From Curtobacterium sp. MCLR17_032 (lineage in GTDB: Bacteria > Actinomycetota > Actinomycetes > Actinomycetales > Microbacteriaceae): DNA of 64,000 nucleotides. The DNA lies in contig NZ_CP126268.1 of NCBI RefSeq assembly GCF_003234795.2, positions 3,646,210 through 3,710,209 of the forward strand. Reading direction: 5' to 3'. How positions within the stretch are numbered: position 1 is the first letter of the stretch; the number at the start of each line of letters is the position of its first letter. This document shows positions 8,557 to 17,499 of the stretch, piece after piece. The notes below the pieces were generated by a model. The model was not told the DNA's origin, did not search any database, and worked only from the letters and a program-made list of their open reading frames with translations. Made by a program: the position numbers and the translations under genes.

Positions 8557-9204
8557 TCAGGACGCCACCGGCGTCATCGGCGCGTAGAAGTCCTTCGCCG
8601 TGATCTGCGTGCCGTCGTTCGACGCAGCCGCGTTGCGCTGGTACTCCAGGTCGAGGACGTCGGACGGGTCGGTCACCGAGTAGGCGCACCAGCCCTCGCC
8701 GGACTGCCCCTGCTCGACCTTCGTCAGCGCCGGGTAGCCCGCGGCCTTCATCGCGTCCTCGACGACCGAGGTCGTGCCCTGGGACGTGTACGACTCCGTG
8801 CTTCCATGTGCCTGCACGCGGATCGCCAGGCAGTTCATCGTCGAGTAGTACTTGTCCCCCGCCGTCACGGCGACGTGGACCAGGACCTGCTCGTTGTCGT
8901 CCCGGTCCGCGAGCCCCGACTGCGCCGAGGTCCACGGGAAGTTCCGCACGACCTTGTCGGCCTGCACGGTGTGGCCCATCTGGTCGTCGGTGATCTTGTC
9001 CGACGTGACGTCGACCACACCGGACGCTGCGGCCTCGCTGGTCGGCGTCGGGGTCGGCGTCTGCTGTTCCGTGGCCTGGCTCTGCGACGGCTTCGCCGCG
9101 GCCTTGCTCGGCGCGGACTCCCCCGACCGCGACGAGCAGCCGGCGAGTGCGACGGTCACGACCGTGATCCCGACGACGGTGGTGAAGACGTGCTTGATCG
9201 ACAT
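8557..9204 (-). CDS. Putative lipoprotein, unknown function
   Basis: A 215-residue protein with a signal peptide ending in the lipobox LAGCSS (Cys near residue 23), then a long Ser/Thr/Pro/Ala-rich linker (about 24-60) typical of wall-spanning lipoproteins, and a beta-rich domain with two cysteines (NCLAIRV, GWCAYSV). The ATG start has a strong GAGGGGA ribosome binding site. The domain resembles small DUF4352-like extracellular domains only in general shape, so no function is claimed. Confidence 0.75.
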   Translation of the reverse strand: MSIKHVFTTVVGITVVTVALAGCSSRSGESAPSKAAAKPSQSQATEQQTPTPTPTSEAAASGVVDVTSDKITDDQMGHTVQADKVVRNFPWTSAQSGLADRDDNEQVLVHVAVTAGDKYYSTMNCLAIRVQAHGSTESYTSQGTTSVVEDAMKAAGYPALTKVEQGQSGEGWCAYSVTDPSDVLDLEYQRNAAASNDGTQITAKDFYAPMTPVAS

Positions 9205-9466
9205 GGTGTCCCCTCAGGTACTGCGCCGAGGGAACAGCTCCGCTCCCCCCAGCGGTCGCCCCGGCTTCTGGTGAAGGCAGCCGAGACCACTCTTGACCGC
9301 ACGCCCCACCGTGCACCTCGGTCGCCTTCGCAGGTCGGTCACGGAACCGGGGTGGTTCAACGCTACCGCGCAGCGCGGGGCGAGGGGTACAGGCTCGTCC
9401 TCGAGCAGGGGTCGGTCGTCCTGCGGTCACGACTGGCTGCTGATGGTCAGTGACCGGCAGCGCCTC
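9205..9466. other. Intergenic stretch between lipoprotein and fructan operon
   Basis: This stretch holds the probable promoter region of the leftward lipoprotein gene. I see no credible gene in it. Its right-hand neighbour is the terminator hairpin of the fructan operon. Confidence 0.5.
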
Positions 9467-9501
9467 CGGCCGATGGGCATCAGTCGGGTGCCCACCGGCC
9501 G
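9467..9501 (-). terminator. Hairpin at the end of the fructan operon
   Basis: CGGCCG-A-TGGGCA (9467-9479) pairs with TGCCCA-C-CGGCCG (9489-9501), a 13-step stem with one A/C mismatch and a 9-base loop, 6 bp after the stop of the leftward exported GH32 gene. No U tract follows, so it may be a structured 3' end or a Rho-assisted terminator. Confidence 0.6.
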
Positions 9502-9507
9502 TCCGCG

Positions 9508-11106
9508 TCAGTCGCCGTACTCGCGGATGACGATGTCGGAGAAGGTGGCCGCGCCGCCGACGGAGTACAGCGAGATGCCGGTGTCCCCGGAGTCGAAGTC
9601 CACCTGGTTCGACAACACGACGGAGCCGGCATCGACGAACACTTCGACGCTCTGCGTGTCGACGAGGATGCGGAGGTGGACCGCCTGGGTCGCAGGAGGC
9701 ACGGGAGCGACTGCGCGGGTGTACGGGGCGAGTGCGAAACCGGCGCGATCGGAGGCCGCCCGGTCGACGTAGAGATCGCTGCCCGTCTTGCCGATGTCCG
9801 TGTGTCGGGTCCCGTCGGCCGAACGGCCGACGGAGACGCCGACGTCGGTGGCGTCGGTCCATGCGACGTCGAGCTCGATCTCGTAGGCCCGTCCGTTGTA
9901 CGGCAGGATAGCGGAACCGTCGACGGACCGGCTCCCCATCGGGACGGTGCCGGTCGCTGCGTTCCGGAGTGCGGCGATGGGCGCGCTGAGGAGGCTGTAC
10001 CGACCGTCCGACTGCTTCTGCAGCGTGATCTCACGGACGATCGAGTTCTGACCGTTGTAGGCGTCGGAAGTGTCGGTCGGGACCTGTCGGTTGGCGTACT
10101 TCCAGTTGTTCATCCAACCGATGCCGTACCGCTTCGTCGTCGGTGCCTCGTTCGCCGGCCACGTCACCGCGGCGTACCAGTCCCAGCCCCAGTCGAGCCA
10201 CTGCGGCGTGAGGTCGTCAGCGGTGAAGAACGTCCCGTCCCAGGAGCCGGTCCAGTATGCGTAGGTGCACGGCAGTCCCTCGTTGTACGCGTCCATGCTG
10301 CCGCTGAAGACCCAGTGGGTGGTGCCGTCGTCAGCGGTGATCTGGAACAGGTCGGGGCACTCGATGCCGCCGAGGTCGTGGTCGGGGTAGTCGAAGTTGC
10401 GCTGCAGGGTCCAGTCGATGAGGTTCTCCGACGTGTAGAACGCCGCGTACCGCTGCCTGCCGATCACGCAGACCCACTCGTTGCGGGCGTCGTCCCAGGC
10501 GACCTTGGGGTCGCGGAACCACTCGGCGTTCGAGATCTCCGCATCGGTGGTCGCTGCGCGTCCGTCGTTGTTGACGATGACCGGCTCCGGTCGGGCAGTG
10601 AAGGTGAAGCCGCCGTCGGTGGACCAGAAGAGGTACTGCTCCTGGTACTTGCGGACGCCTCCTGTCGGTCGGGTGGCGAGGGCGATGACCGCGCCGGCGC
10701 CGTACCCGGCGGTGTCGTCGGTGTCGATCAGGGTGCAACCGGTCCAGGTGGGGAGGTCGGTCTCGAGCGGGATGACGGTGCCTTCGAAGGTGAAGTCGAC
10801 GCCGTCGGTCGTGGAGACGTGGTCCCAGCCGCCGTCGCCGTTGTCGACGTCGGAGTGCAGGTAGTACAGCTGGTACGCACCGCGGGTGAACACGGGGCGC
10901 TGCGGATCGGACAACCATCCCGCCGGTGGGGTCATGTGGTACTTCGCCCGGAACGAGACGGCAGCCGCCGATGCTGCCGCCGTCGACGCGGGAAGGGCCG
11001 CGGCGGATGCTCGCGCTGCTCCCGCTGGGCCGGCGGTTGCGAACAGTGCCAACGCACCGATGCCCGCCCCCTGGAAGAGCGTGCGTCGTTGGAATTCAGA
11101 TGTCAT
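9508..11106 (-). CDS. Tat-exported GH32 glycosidase (levanase or beta-fructosidase)
   Basis: A 532-residue secreted enzyme. The N-terminus carries a twin-arginine signal (FQRRTLFQG, then a hydrophobic stretch ending near Ala32). The GH32 five-blade propeller has the nucleophile Asp67 in WLSDPQ, the transition-state Asp199 in FRDPK and the acid/base Glu249 in GIECPDLF; a C-terminal beta-sandwich follows from about residue 370. Such enzymes cut fructose from levan, inulin or sucrose outside the cell. ATG 11106 is preferred over TTG 11112 because GGAG lies six bases before the ATG. It overlaps the tatB end and closes the fructan operon. Confidence 0.88.
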   Translation of the reverse strand: MTSEFQRRTLFQGAGIGALALFATAGPAGAARASAAALPASTAAASAAAVSFRAKYHMTPPAGWLSDPQRPVFTRGAYQLYYLHSDVDNGDGGWDHVSTTDGVDFTFEGTVIPLETDLPTWTGCTLIDTDDTAGYGAGAVIALATRPTGGVRKYQEQYLFWSTDGGFTFTARPEPVIVNNDGRAATTDAEISNAEWFRDPKVAWDDARNEWVCVIGRQRYAAFYTSENLIDWTLQRNFDYPDHDLGGIECPDLFQITADDGTTHWVFSGSMDAYNEGLPCTYAYWTGSWDGTFFTADDLTPQWLDWGWDWYAAVTWPANEAPTTKRYGIGWMNNWKYANRQVPTDTSDAYNGQNSIVREITLQKQSDGRYSLLSAPIAALRNAATGTVPMGSRSVDGSAILPYNGRAYEIELDVAWTDATDVGVSVGRSADGTRHTDIGKTGSDLYVDRAASDRAGFALAPYTRAVAPVPPATQAVHLRILVDTQSVEVFVDAGSVVLSNQVDFDSGDTGISLYSVGGAATFSDIVIREYGD

Positions 11107-11440
11107 GGTCAACTCCGGTTCGAGCTCGGGCTTGCATCGGTCGGGCTTGCATCGGTCGGTCTGGGGCGGTCGGCGGCTCGGGGCGGTCGGCCGGAGGAGG
11201 TACAGGGGACTGCGTGAGTGCGTCGCGGATGATCCGGCGCGGGTCGTAGCGACGGGGATCGAGCTCGGACCAGTCGATGTCGACGCCGGTCTCTTCTTCG
11301 ATCTGCGCCTTCGTGCTGTCTGCCCAGGCGCGCAGCTGACGGAGGAAGCCCGTCAACCGCCGGGTGTGGGAGGCGAGACGGTGCGGTCCGAGGCAGAACG
11401 CCGCGATGACGGCGATGACGAGCAACTTGTCGACGTCCAC
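11096..11440 (-). CDS. tatB: TatB-like Sec-independent translocase protein
   Basis: A 114-residue protein with one N-terminal membrane helix (LLVIAVIAAFCLGPHRL), the GP hinge of TatB, an amphipathic helix (RRLTGFLRQLRAWADSTK) and a polar tail with ELDPRRYDPRRII, as seen in Microbacteriaceae TatB. TatB recruits twin-arginine precursors to the TatBC receptor. The tail ends with a tandem RPMQA repeat. The gene overlaps by 11 bp the start of the Tat-dependent GH32, suggesting that export and enzyme are made together. No tatC is nearby, so it must work with a TatC encoded elsewhere. Confidence 0.8.
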   Translation of the reverse strand: MDVDKLLVIAVIAAFCLGPHRLASHTRRLTGFLRQLRAWADSTKAQIEEETGVDIDWSELDPRRYDPRRIIRDALTQSPVPPPADRPEPPTAPDRPMQARPMQARARTGVDHDI

Positions 11441-11472
11441 GATCAGGTCCCGTCACGCAAGGCGGGAGGAGG

Positions 11473-11682
11473 TCATTCGGTCGGGCTCGTCGACGTCGGG
11501 GCAGCGGGGGCGGTGCCGTCGACCACGGGCTTCCCGCTGCCGTCAGCGTGGATCTCGTTGCGGAAGATGTTCAGCGACTGGCCGATCCCCTTGGCGAGCG
11601 CTGGCAGCTTCGTCGCGCCGAAGAGGAGGACGACGATGCCGAGGATGACGAGCAGGTGGATTCCGGTGAGGTTGCCGAGCAT
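11473..11682 (-). CDS. tatA: TatA twin-arginine translocase pore subunit
   Basis: A 69-residue protein with an N-terminal helix (HLLVILGIVVLLFG), the FG hinge, and the amphipathic helix KLPALAKGIGQSLNIFRNE that are the hallmarks of TatA, which oligomerises to let folded Tat substrates cross the membrane. The tail is Pro/Ala/Thr-rich. It lies 32 bp before tatB and 138 bp after the fructokinase gene, so it may belong to the fructan operon or have its own promoter. The main Tat genes of actinobacteria are normally elsewhere, making this a probable extra copy. Confidence 0.85.
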   Translation of the reverse strand: MLGNLTGIHLLVILGIVVLLFGATKLPALAKGIGQSLNIFRNEIHADGSGKPVVDGTAPAAPTSTSPTE

Positions 11683-11820
11683 GAGGTTGTCCTTTGCGAG
11701 ATGGGAGCGGTGCAGTCGAGGCCAGGAGCCAGACGGGACTGGCGCTGACGATCGTGAGCGTGATCTGGAGTCAGAGGGCGAAGGCGCCGCTGATGACCGA
11801 GAAGTCCAGTTGGGCGGTCA

Positions 11821-12726
11821 TCAGCGGATCTCGGGGACGGCGGGGAACAGGTCGTCCCTGCTCGGCAGGTCGGCGCCGCGCCGGGCGACGGTGATCGCCG
11901 CGGCACGCGTACTGACGCGGCCGAGCTCGCGGAGGCCGTCTCGGCTGATCGGGCCGACAGCGGCGCCGCGCGTCCGGAGCTGCCAGATGAGCGTCGCCAT
12001 GTAGCTGTCCCCGGCCCCGACGGTGTCGACGACGTCGACGCGTTGGCCGGGGACGGTCACCCGCTCGGTCGCGGTCGTCACGATCGACCCCGCGGCACCC
12101 GTGGTGAGGGCGGCGAACTCGACGCCGATCTCGAGGAGACGATCGAGCACGGCGTCCGCACCCAGCCCCGGGTAGAGCCAGCCGGCGTCTTCATCGGAGA
12201 GCTTCACGACGTCGGCGACCGCTGCGAGTCGCTCGAACGTGCGACGTCCGTCGGCCGGTCCGCCGAGGAGCGCAGGACGGATGTTGGGGTCGAAGGAGAC
12301 GGTTCCGCCGTCGGCCGCCGTGCGCCGGGCGAGTTCGGACACCTTGCCGGCCCCCGGCTCGAGGAAGGCGCTGATCGATCCGACGTGCAACCACCGCGGG
12401 GTCCGCGGCAGGTCCGGCAGGTCCCACTCGATGTCGAACTCGTAGGTCGGTTGGCCGTCCGGAGCCAGCCGGACGACCGCGGACGACGTCCGCGTCGCAC
12501 CGAACGCGTCGTCGACGACCTGGACGCCGGACGCTCGGAGGTGATCGGCGATGCGGTGTCCGCGCGCGTCGTCCCCGAGCCACGTCGCGAACTCGACCGG
12601 CGTGCCGAGCCGCGCCAGTCCGAGTGCGACGTTCGCGGGGCTCCCACCGGGCACTTCCCGGGTCCGCTCGTCGTGCACGACGTCGACCAGCGACTCGCCC
12701 GCGACGGTGATCGGGTACCCGGTCAT
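11821..12726 (-). CDS. PfkB-family fructokinase
   Basis: A 301-residue sugar kinase with the PfkB N-terminal signature region (PGGSPANVALGLARLG, 26-41) and the C-terminal motif DTVGAGDSY with the catalytic Asp240. The family phosphorylates fructose and related sugars with ATP. Its place after an ABC importer and a fructan hydrolase fits phosphorylation of fructose released in the cytoplasm. The ATG overlaps the stop of the upstream GH32 gene as ATGA, showing translational coupling. Confidence 0.88.
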   Translation of the reverse strand: MTGYPITVAGESLVDVVHDERTREVPGGSPANVALGLARLGTPVEFATWLGDDARGHRIADHLRASGVQVVDDAFGATRTSSAVVRLAPDGQPTYEFDIEWDLPDLPRTPRWLHVGSISAFLEPGAGKVSELARRTAADGGTVSFDPNIRPALLGGPADGRRTFERLAAVADVVKLSDEDAGWLYPGLGADAVLDRLLEIGVEFAALTTGAAGSIVTTATERVTVPGQRVDVVDTVGAGDSYMATLIWQLRTRGAAVGPISRDGLRELGRVSTRAAAITVARRGADLPSRDDLFPAVPEIR

Positions 12727-14114
12727 CTCGTACCGACCACGGTCACGGCGGCGCTCGCCAGCTCCCAGACGAGTGCCCCGGCCGGTGCTTCCACCGTCCA
12801 CGGTGGTGCTTGCTCGGGGTAGACGCGTGTGGTGACGGCGTGGCCGGCGCTGGTGAACACCTCGACGACGGATCCGTCCAACAGCACCCGGACCGCGGGC
12901 CGCTCCGCCGAGCGATCGAACGGTGCTCGGACCACCGCCGGAGTCGGATCGGCACGGTCGTCACGGCTGGCCTGCGCGCGATCGACGGTGAGGGTGTCGG
13001 TGTCCAGGTCGACGCGGATGGCCAGGTACTCGGTCTCCGAGAACCGCACCAGGACGCTCCCGGTGACCGGTACCGGGAGCACGATCTCCACCTGTGCCCC
13101 GATCGTCGCTCCGTTCCCCGGCTGTGGTCCGCCGGCTCGGAGGGACTCGAGCGCGGGATGGGGCTCGCTGCGGAGCCGGCCGTCCTCGAGCCATGTCCTC
13201 CGGGGCACGGAGATGGCGCCGGACCAGCCGACCTGCTCGGTCCACTCGTCGGTCCGCCCCTCGGTGATCCACCCGAAGAGCACGGCCCCCCAGGATCCGG
13301 TCCGCATCACCGATGCTGCGTAGAAGTGCTGCCCCTCGTCGACCCGGTCGAGGTGCCGCGGACCTGCCAGCGGGATCGCGATGACGTCGCCCGGTCCCGC
13401 CGCGTGTGACCAGGACGCCACGATGGCGACCTCGGTGCCGTCGACCGGGAGGATCTGCGGACACTCCCACCCTTCGCCGGTGTCGATGCCGTCGACGGTG
13501 GTGCGGGGCATCGCCAGCAGGTCGCCGACGGACGTCCAGGTGATGCCGTCGGCAGACCGGTACTGACGAACGGAAGCGGTCTGGTCCGCCGATGCCGCTC
13601 CGACCGCCATCGACCAGCCGTCCTCGTCCTGCCAGACGAACGGATCACGGAACATCGTGATCCCCTCGTCGGCCGACGGATCGGCGACGACCTGGACCGG
13701 CGGGCCGAAGGTGTTGCCGCCATCGGTGGATTCGGCGAGGAGCACCGACTGGAACGGACTGTCGTCGACCTTGCCCGAGTAGTAGGCGCGCACGGTGCCC
13801 TCGTGGAGCACGGTGTTGCCGGACCACGCGCCTCCCGAGTCGCTCCCGCCCGGGACGGGGACGATGGCGGGCCGGTGCAGCGTCCAGTGCACGAGGTCGT
13901 CGCTGGTGGCGTGTCCCCACTCCACCGGGACGTCGAGGTCGACGCGGGGTCGGGACTGGAAGTACAGGTGTGCCTGGCCGTCGATGTCGATGGGCCCGTT
14001 GGGGTCGTTGACGTACCCGCGGGGAAGCCTGACGTGGAACTGCGGGAGGTGGTGATCGGCAGCGGTGGTGTCGGCATCGCGGAGTTCCGGGTGGCCGGTG
14101 ACGGTGTCGGTCAT
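12723..14114 (-). CDS. Intracellular GH32 fructan hydrolase (sucrose/levan oligosaccharide hydrolase)
   Basis: A 463-residue GH32 without signal peptide. The three catalytic signatures are present: VNDPNG (Asp37), FRDPF (Asp157) and WECPQ (Glu217), with a C-terminal beta-sandwich carrying the usual VEVFTS strand. It should release fructose from short fructo-oligosaccharides after import by the adjacent ABC transporter. It overlaps by 4 bp both the permease gene before it and the kinase gene after it (ATGA), so the three are translationally coupled. Confidence 0.9.
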   Translation of the reverse strand: MTDTVTGHPELRDADTTAADHHLPQFHVRLPRGYVNDPNGPIDIDGQAHLYFQSRPRVDLDVPVEWGHATSDDLVHWTLHRPAIVPVPGGSDSGGAWSGNTVLHEGTVRAYYSGKVDDSPFQSVLLAESTDGGNTFGPPVQVVADPSADEGITMFRDPFVWQDEDGWSMAVGAASADQTASVRQYRSADGITWTSVGDLLAMPRTTVDGIDTGEGWECPQILPVDGTEVAIVASWSHAAGPGDVIAIPLAGPRHLDRVDEGQHFYAASVMRTGSWGAVLFGWITEGRTDEWTEQVGWSGAISVPRRTWLEDGRLRSEPHPALESLRAGGPQPGNGATIGAQVEIVLPVPVTGSVLVRFSETEYLAIRVDLDTDTLTVDRAQASRDDRADPTPAVVRAPFDRSAERPAVRVLLDGSVVEVFTSAGHAVTTRVYPEQAPPWTVEAPAGALVWELASAAVTVVGTR

Positions 14115-15019
14115 CGGGAGGATCCAGCCGTGACGCCTTCGATGAAGTAGCGCTGTGCGAAGACGAAGAGCAGGACGCTCGGGATCATCGTCAGCACGAC
14201 GCCGGCCAGGACGACGGAGATCGACCCGGTCCCGAGGTTGCCCTGCAGACCGACCAACCCCAGCGGCAGGGTGAAGGAGTCCTGCTGGTTGAGGAAGATC
14301 AACGGCCGGTAGTACTCGGCCCAGAAACCGGAGAAGTTCAGGATCGCGAGCGTCGCGATCGCCGGACTCGCCATCCGCGAGTAGACGTGCCAGAACACGC
14401 CGAACTGACTCGCCCCGTCGATCCGTGCCGCTTCGCCGAGCTCCTTCGGCATCTGCATGAAGTACTGCCGCATCAGGAAGGTGCCGAACGCGCTGCCGAG
14501 GGCGGGAACGATCAGGGACGCGATCGACCCGGTCAGGCCGACGTCCTTGAGGATGACGAAGACGGGGATGATGATCGTCTGGATCGGCACCATCATCGTG
14601 GCGAGGAAGATCCCGAAGATGGTGTTCTTGCCGGGGAAGCTGATCATCGCGAACGCGTAGCCCGACAGGGTGCAGGTGATGGTCTGGCCGACGACGATGA
14701 GCAGCGTGACGACGACGCTGTTGACGAAGAACTGTCCGATCGGGATCTGGTTGAACACCGCGGCGTAGTTGCTGAAGTCCCAGGACAGCGGGAGCCACTG
14801 CGGCGGGTTGTTGAACGACTCCGCTGGCGTCCGGAGGGACGTGGTCAGGGTCCAGAGCAGCGGCCCGAGCGCGAACACCGCGGCGACGATCAGGATGACC
14901 ATCCCGATGACGCTCCCGACGGTGGCGGCAGGACGCCGGCGCCGGACGATGTGGTCGATGCTCGGCTGTGCCACCGTCTCCGGGCTGTGCAGCGGGTTGA
15001 GGGTGTCGGTGGTCGTCAT
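14111..15019 (-). CDS. Carbohydrate ABC transporter permease (MalG type)
   Basis: A 302-residue inner-membrane permease with six predicted helices and the cytoplasmic EAA loop (GEAARIDGASQFGVFW) that docks to the ATPase. It resembles MalG-type CUT1 permeases. No ATPase gene is in this operon, as is common in actinobacteria where one shared MsiK-like ATPase energises several sugar importers; that sharing is inferred. It overlaps both neighbours by 4 bp. Confidence 0.92.
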   Translation of the reverse strand: MTTTDTLNPLHSPETVAQPSIDHIVRRRRPAATVGSVIGMVILIVAAVFALGPLLWTLTTSLRTPAESFNNPPQWLPLSWDFSNYAAVFNQIPIGQFFVNSVVVTLLIVVGQTITCTLSGYAFAMISFPGKNTIFGIFLATMMVPIQTIIIPVFVILKDVGLTGSIASLIVPALGSAFGTFLMRQYFMQMPKELGEAARIDGASQFGVFWHVYSRMASPAIATLAILNFSGFWAEYYRPLIFLNQQDSFTLPLGLVGLQGNLGTGSISVVLAGVVLTMIPSVLLFVFAQRYFIEGVTAGSSR

Positions 15020-15960
15020 TGGTAGAACACCAGCTTTCGTGCGGCGATGAACTGGACGGCGGTGATGATGCCGATGATGACCAGCAGGAGGATCGCGATG
15101 GCCGAGGCGAACCCGAACTGCAGGTTCTGGAAGCCGGCCTGGTACATCGAGATCGTGGCCGTCGTCGTCGCGGTACCGGGCCCGCCCTTGGTCATGATGA
15201 ACGGCTGATCGAACAGCTGCATCGCGTTGATCATCGCGATGACGGTCGCGAACAGGATCGTGGGGCTGATCAACGGGACCTTGATCTGGAACAGCGATCG
15301 CCAGGGGCCGGCGCCGTCGATGGAGGCCGCTTCCTGGACGTCCACCGGCACCGCCAGCAGTGCGGCGACGAAGAGCACGAAGGTGAACCCGACCTGTTGC
15401 CAGACCACGACCATCACGATCGTGACCTTCGCCCAGAAGGGGTCGTTCAACCAGTGCGCCCCCGGCAGGCCGATCTCGTTGAGGTAGTAGTTGATGAGGC
15501 CGAACTTCGTGTCGAAGATGTAGCCCATGAAGATCGACACGGCGGCGGTCGATGCCAGGAGTGGCAGGTAGAACGACGTGCGGAAGAACACGCGGGTGGC
15601 GTTGCGCTTCCGGTTGTTCGCCAGCACGGCCAGCAGGAGTCCGAGCGAGATCTGCAGGACGACGATGGCGAGGGCGAGTCCGATGGTGACGCCGAAGGAC
15701 GCCAGGACCGGCCCGTCCGTGAAGAGTCGGACGTAGTTGTCGAGCCCGACCCACTTGGGGCTGCTGATGACGTCCCAGGAGGTGAAGGACAGTCCGAGCG
15801 AGGCCAGGATCGGGATGAGGGTGAACACGGCGACGAAGACCACCGCGAGCCCGATCATGAGGAACCCGAAGGTGGATTCCCGCCGACGGGCACGTCTGGC
15901 CGCTGGCCGACGGGCGGCCGTCGCGGCCCGCCCGGTGCGTGTTCCGGTCGCTGCGGTCAC
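15016..15960 (-). CDS. Carbohydrate ABC transporter permease (MalF type)
   Basis: A 314-residue permease with an Arg-rich N-terminus, six predicted helices and the EAA loop QEAASIDGAGPWRSLFQI. It pairs with the MalG-type permease to form the membrane channel of a CUT1 sugar importer. Its GTG start overlaps the stop of the binding-protein gene (GTGA). Confidence 0.92.
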   Translation of the reverse strand: MTAATGTRTGRAATAARRPAARRARRRESTFGFLMIGLAVVFVAVFTLIPILASLGLSFTSWDVISSPKWVGLDNYVRLFTDGPVLASFGVTIGLALAIVVLQISLGLLLAVLANNRKRNATRVFFRTSFYLPLLASTAAVSIFMGYIFDTKFGLINYYLNEIGLPGAHWLNDPFWAKVTIVMVVVWQQVGFTFVLFVAALLAVPVDVQEAASIDGAGPWRSLFQIKVPLISPTILFATVIAMINAMQLFDQPFIMTKGGPGTATTTATISMYQAGFQNLQFGFASAIAILLLVIIGIITAVQFIAARKLVFYQ

Positions 15961-17366
15961 GACGACGCCTGCGCAGCAGCCTTCTCGATGTCAGCCTGCA
16001 GGCCGTCGAGAGCCTTCTTCGCGTTGCCGGAGGAGATCGCCTGCGTGGTGCGCTGGTTGAGCGCCGTCGCGAGGGCGTTGTAGTACGGCGGTGCCGAGAT
16101 GGGTGCCGAGTTGTCGAGCTGGTCGTAGAACACCGACCAGTGCTCCGGCCCCGTCGTGGAGTAGCGTTCCGCGGTCATCAGCGACTTCTGCGCCGGGGTG
16201 GTCACGTTGCCCGGCCAGAGCGAATCGAAGCTCTCCGGCTGCACCATCAGCTTGATGACCTCGAAGGCCAGGTCCTTCTGCTTCGACGAGTTGAAGATGC
16301 CGTACCCACCGGCGCCGAAGAGGGACTTGTTGCTCTTCCACGTGGGGAACTGCACGACGTCGAAGCTGCCGTCCTTCATGCCCGCGTTGTGGAGCCCACC
16401 GGCCCAGAAGCCGCCGCCGATGGTCATGCCGATCCGACCGGAGGCCATCAGCCCCTGCAGGGTGGCACCACCGCCGACATCGGGCGAGGGCGATGCGCCG
16501 GACTTCTGCAGGTCGATGACGTACTGCAGCGCCTCGATGGCTGCGTCCGAGTTGGCGGTGGGGTCGCCCCACTTCCATCCGCCCTTGCGGCCGGCGACAC
16601 CGATCGGGTTGTCGGAGAACGCCTTGCTCTTCCAGAGCCAGTCGCCGCCGGAGTACTTGCCCTCCTCGAGCAGGTTCCCGTCGTTGGCGTAGAGGAAGGA
16701 GGTCCAACTCCCCCAGAGCCGCACCACCCAGTCGAAGGCGTAGGTGCCGCCACCGACCTTCGCGAGGCGATCGGCCGAGGAGTGGAAGTCGTCCATGGTC
16801 CAGTCGGCCGCAGGGCGCGCGAGACCGGCCTTGTCGAACAGGTCGGTCGAGTAGAACATGCTGCCGGCGTTGAAGCTGTCCGGCAGCGTGTAGAGGTGCC
16901 CCTGGTACATCGTCGACTCGAGCAGCACCGGGTGCGCGCCGGTGAAGTACTCGTGCAGGTCCGACAGGTTCTTCGTGACGTACTCGTCGAGCGGCGTGAG
17001 CAGGTTCTTCGACGCCAGGAGCTGTTGCCCCTCGGTGGCGACACTGACGATGTCCGGGACGTCGCCCGAGGCGATCTGGGTGAGCACCTTGGCGAGGAAG
17101 TCGTTCCAGTCGGTGCCGTTGATCGCGGTCACCTCGAGGCTGGCCTTCTTGTCCAGGCGCTTGATCTTCGGCTCGATCGCCTTCTGCAGTGCACTGGCGG
17201 CGCTCTGCTCGCCGAAGTAGAGCATCTTCACGGTCCCCGATCCGCTGCCCCCTCCGCCGCTGGTCGAGCAGGCAGCCAGCGAGCCGATGCCGGCCAGCGC
17301 GAGCCCGGCTCCGCCGAACTTGAACAGCGTGCGCCGGTCGATCGGTGTACTGAATCCGTTCGTCAC
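15957..17366 (-). CDS. Sugar-binding lipoprotein of ABC importer (Tat/lipobox signal)
   Basis: A 469-residue extracellular solute-binding protein, family 1. The N-terminus has a twin-arginine motif (DRRTLFKFGG) followed by a lipobox (SLAAC, Cys33), so it is likely exported folded by the Tat system and then lipid-anchored. The rest has the two-lobe MalE-like fold with many Trp and Tyr that would stack on sugars. GTG 17366 has AGAGGAG in front. It is the first gene of the fructan operon and probably captures fructo-oligosaccharides made by the exported GH32. Confidence 0.9.
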   Translation of the reverse strand: MTNGFSTPIDRRTLFKFGGAGLALAGIGSLAACSTSGGGGSGSGTVKMLYFGEQSAASALQKAIEPKIKRLDKKASLEVTAINGTDWNDFLAKVLTQIASGDVPDIVSVATEGQQLLASKNLLTPLDEYVTKNLSDLHEYFTGAHPVLLESTMYQGHLYTLPDSFNAGSMFYSTDLFDKAGLARPAADWTMDDFHSSADRLAKVGGGTYAFDWVVRLWGSWTSFLYANDGNLLEEGKYSGGDWLWKSKAFSDNPIGVAGRKGGWKWGDPTANSDAAIEALQYVIDLQKSGASPSPDVGGGATLQGLMASGRIGMTIGGGFWAGGLHNAGMKDGSFDVVQFPTWKSNKSLFGAGGYGIFNSSKQKDLAFEVIKLMVQPESFDSLWPGNVTTPAQKSLMTAERYSTTGPEHWSVFYDQLDNSAPISAPPYYNALATALNQRTTQAISSGNAKKALDGLQADIEKAAAQASS

Positions 17367-17409
17367 GGTCGCTCCTCTCTGAGCGATGATGGCCCCGATG
17401 ACCGGGTGC

Positions 17410-17422
17410 CAATACGTATTTG
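17410..17422. promoter_or_regulatory. LacI-type operator, copy 1
   Basis: CAATACGTATTTG contains the perfect palindrome AATACGTATT (17411-17420) with the central CG that LacI-family proteins require. It sits 43 bp upstream of the binding-protein start, on the fructan operon side of the divergent promoter region. Confidence 0.75.
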
Positions 17423-17453
17423 TGGCGAGCGTACACACCGGCAACGGTCGACG

Positions 17454-17466
17454 CAATACGTATTTG
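17454..17466. promoter_or_regulatory. LacI-type operator, copy 2
   Basis: The same 13 bases, CAATACGTATTTG, recur exactly 44 bp from copy 1, 33 bp before the lacI-like start. Two operators about four helical turns apart would let one tetramer, or two dimers on one face, control both divergent transcripts. Confidence 0.75.
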
Positions 17467-17499
17467 CTCTGGCATGATGAGGGTGATGAAGGAGGGTCG

